A DNA stretch of 8,159 bases from contig JABJOR010000168.1 in the NCBI GenBank assembly GCA_018664265.1, positions 1 through 8,159 of the forward strand. Direction: 5' to 3'. This DNA is from Rhodospirillales bacterium. GTDB taxonomy: Bacteria; Pseudomonadota; Alphaproteobacteria; Rhodospirillales; Casp-alpha2. The notes beneath the pieces were generated by a model. It worked only from the letters and a program-made list of their open reading frames with translations. It searched no databases and had not been told where the DNA came from. Shown here one piece after another: positions 6,916 through 8,159 of the stretch. Both the position numbers and the translations under genes were made by a program. How positions within the stretch are numbered: the first letter of the stretch is position 1; the number at the start of each line of letters is the position of its first letter.

Positions 6916-7010
6916 TCGTGTTTCCTGTCCTCTGGAGGGCGTCAACATCGCTTACCGATACGACGGCATCGCCCACGCAATGCTTCCTACCCAGAGAACA
7001 GGAAACACGA
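6916..7010. repeat. Right internal hairpin of the element
   Basis: The arms 6916-6935 (TCGTGTTTCCTGTCCTCTGG) and 6991-7010 pair over 20 bp with one mismatch. The segment GATACGACGGCATC (6957-6970) is the inverted copy, 13 of 14, of GATGCCGTCGCATC (6854-6867) in the left hairpin and sits at the mirrored position. An inner GGGCG (6937-6941)/CGCCC (6970-6974) pairing is also possible. Confidence 0.88.
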
Positions 7011-7044
7011 TCCTGAATGTAACGTATTTCTGAATCAGGGCACT
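7011..7044 (-). repeat. Right terminal inverted repeat of the element
   Basis: This is the inverted partner of 6780-6813, ending CTGAATCAGGGCACT. It contains the CAGGG that serves as Shine-Dalgarno for the epimerase gene starting at 7049. Confidence 0.93.
7036..7040 (+). promoter_or_regulatory. Epimerase ribosome binding site inside the element's terminal repeat
   Basis: AGGG (7037-7040), 8 nt before ATG 7049, is the only purine-rich site properly spaced for the epimerase. It belongs to the element's right terminal repeat and pairs with CCCT at 6784-6787 in the left repeat, so a transcript spanning both genes could hide it in a long stem. Confidence 0.6.
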
Positions 7045-7048
7045 TACT

Positions 7049-8050
7049 ATGTCTCGTCACACTTTTTCCTGCATTGATGCCCATACCTGTGGCAATCCTG
7101 TACGCGTGGTTGCCGAAGGCGGGCCGGATCTTGTTGGCGCTGATATGATAGAAAAGCGCGAACATTTCCTGAGCGAGTTCGATTGGGTGCGCACAGGGTT
7201 AATGTTTGAGCCACGCGGTCATGACGTGATGTCTGGTAGCATTCTTTACCCACCAACCCGAGACGACTGTGATGTGGCGATTTTGTTTATCGAGGTCTCT
7301 GGTTGCCTGCCCATGTGTGGGCACGGAACCATTGGCACGGTGACAGTCGCCATCGAACATGGATTGGTAACACCGCGCGAGCCCGGAATACTCCGCCTTG
7401 ATACACCCGCAGGACTCGTCGAAGCCCGCTACACTCAGGACGGCGATCACGTTACTTCTGTGCGCCTCACCAATGTTCCGGCATTTTTGTATAAAACAGA
7501 TTTGAGTGTAGATGTTACAGAGCTGGGCACCCTGCACATGGATGTGGCCTACGGTGGAAACTTTTATGCCATCATTGAAGCACAGGAAAACTACCGCGAT
7601 CTGGATGATCTGACACCGGGGGATATTCAACGCCTGAGCCCGGTAGTGCGCCAGTTGATGAATGATAAATATGACTTCGAGCACCCGGAACAACCCGCCA
7701 TACAAGGCCTGTCCCATGTGATGTGGACTGGTAAACCCAAACACCCGCAAGCCGATGCCCGAAACGCAGTCTTTTACGGAGACAAAGCCATTGACCGTTC
7801 TCCCTGCGGCACAGGAACCTCCGCGCGCATGGCTCAGCTAGCAGCCCGTGGGCAGCTCTCCAAAGGAGACAACTTTATCCACGAAAGCATCATTGGAAGC
7901 CTGTTCAAAGGACGCGTTGAAGATGGTATCGATATCGGAAACAGACCCGGCATCATACCCTCCATCGAGGGCTGGGCACAAATCACAGGGCTCAACACCA
8001 TCTTTATTGATGAACGCGATCCTTATGCGCATGGGTTTATTTTAAGCTAG
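7049..8050 (+). CDS. Proline racemase family enzyme, probable 4-hydroxyproline 2-epimerase
   Basis: This 333-residue protein is of normal length for the cofactor-independent proline racemase/4-hydroxyproline epimerase family, which interconverts trans-4-hydroxy-L-proline and cis-4-hydroxy-D-proline, the first step of hydroxyproline breakdown. Both catalytic cysteines are present: Cys90 in PMCGHGTIG and Cys253 in DRSPCGTGTSARMA. The second Cys excludes the trans-3-hydroxyproline dehydratase subgroup, which has Thr there. HMDVAYGGNFYAII (163-176), which follows the family pattern before the active-site loop, and ESIIGSLFKGRV (279-290) are further signatures. The N-terminus reads IDAHTCGNPVRVV, typical of the family. 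The start is set by the RBS at 7036-7040, within the repeat element. Proline racemase activity cannot be excluded from sequence alone, and no D-hydroxyproline oxidase, deaminase or semialdehyde dehydrogenase gene is in the window. It is co-oriented with the SDR but now separated by the element. Confidence 0.9.
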   Translation: MSRHTFSCIDAHTCGNPVRVVAEGGPDLVGADMIEKREHFLSEFDWVRTGLMFEPRGHDVMSGSILYPPTRDDCDVAILFIEVSGCLPMCGHGTIGTVTVAIEHGLVTPREPGILRLDTPAGLVEARYTQDGDHVTSVRLTNVPAFLYKTDLSVDVTELGTLHMDVAYGGNFYAIIEAQENYRDLDDLTPGDIQRLSPVVRQLMNDKYDFEHPEQPAIQGLSHVMWTGKPKHPQADARNAVFYGDKAIDRSPCGTGTSARMAQLAARGQLSKGDNFIHESIIGSLFKGRVEDGIDIGNRPGIIPSIEGWAQITGLNTIFIDERDPYAHGFILS

Positions 8051-8159
8051 AGCACAATAATTTCAAATAGAACAATCCCGGCCCGAAGGAGTGGGGCTAC
8101 ACGGCCTGTGAATTACCACATTAAATAGTCGGCCCTAAAAAAGCACTCGAAGCCATAGC

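Larger units (their letters stand above)
6780..7044. mobile_element. 265-bp MITE-like non-coding inverted-repeat element
   Basis: This non-coding element fills the gap between the SDR and epimerase genes. Its ends are 34-bp inverted repeats matching at 32 positions (6780-6813 and 7011-7044), the outer 23 bp perfectly. Between them lie two 95-nt hairpin-forming segments (6814-6908 and 6916-7010) on either side of a 7-nt linker, CCAAAGG. The layout 34-95-7-95-34 is exactly symmetric. The trinucleotide TTA flanks the 22-bp GTGCCC/GGGCAC ends (6778-6780 and 7044-7046) and looks like a target-site duplication. No transposase or credible protein is encoded, so mobilisation in trans by a related insertion sequence is inferred. 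A 3-bp TNA-type duplication occurs with some IS5-group elements, but the family is not identified. Alternatively it is a fixed structured RNA or intergenic repeat. Confidence 0.85.

Noticed and set aside
6830..7033. Open frames inside the repeat element (also 6866-7165 on the minus strand)
   Set aside because: They run through the inverted-repeat structure, lack a good ribosome binding site and recognisable protein features, and the minus frame runs into the epimerase gene. They are by-products of the hairpin sequence.
7049..8050. trans-3-hydroxy-L-proline dehydratase
   Set aside because: The second catalytic position is Cys253, not the Thr found in the dehydratases.
8083..8098. GCCC/GGGC pairing downstream of the epimerase as a terminator
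   Set aside because: Only four base pairs with a long loop and no T-run; the 8051-8159 tail shows nothing firm.

Overview
The window looks like a catabolic and transport region from a Gram-negative proteobacterium. It is most likely an alphaproteobacterium of moderate GC content; this is judged from gene families and Shine-Dalgarno use, and no taxonomic marker is present. The genes point to uptake and oxidation of amines or amino acids: polyamine-type ABC transport, a class III aminotransferase, a ferredoxin reductase with its ferredoxin, an SDR dehydrogenase, and a proline racemase/4-hydroxyproline epimerase family enzyme.

Layout. (1) Positions 1-1486 (+) hold the 3' end of an operon: the C-terminal part of a PotC/PotI-type permease, then a PotD/PotF-type periplasmic binding protein, closed by a strong intrinsic terminator at 1516-1553. 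(2) Positions 1605-4290 (-) hold a second polyamine-type binding protein with a twin-arginine-like signal. Upstream of it in transcription, 163 nt away, is a class III PLP aminotransferase. (3) A 146-nt divergent intergenic region at 4291-4436 carries two inverted repeats that are candidate operators. (4) Positions 4437-8050 (+) run ferredoxin reductase, [2Fe-2S] ferredoxin, SDR dehydrogenase, a 265-bp inverted-repeat element, and the racemase/epimerase. The last 109 nt (8051-8159) show no gene or convincing terminator.

How the genes may work together (inference): the Pot-type system imports a cationic or betaine-like compound and the aminotransferase deaminates it or a breakdown product. The reductase/ferredoxin pair supplies electrons to an oxygenase (P450 or Rieske) that is not in the window. 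The SDR and epimerase handle hydroxylated or cyclic amino acid intermediates. The substrate cannot be read from the sequence.

The most unusual item is the element at 6780-7044, which fills the gap between the SDR stop codon and the epimerase start codon. It has 34-bp terminal inverted repeats (32 of 34 matching), two 95-nt internal hairpins around a 7-nt linker, and a TTA duplication at its borders. It looks like a non-coding, MITE-like mobile element. The two hairpins occupy mirrored positions and share a core, but have different stem sequences that each still self-pair. The insertion appears to have created the SDR stop codon, and its right end supplies the epimerase ribosome binding site, which would pair with the left end in the mRNA.
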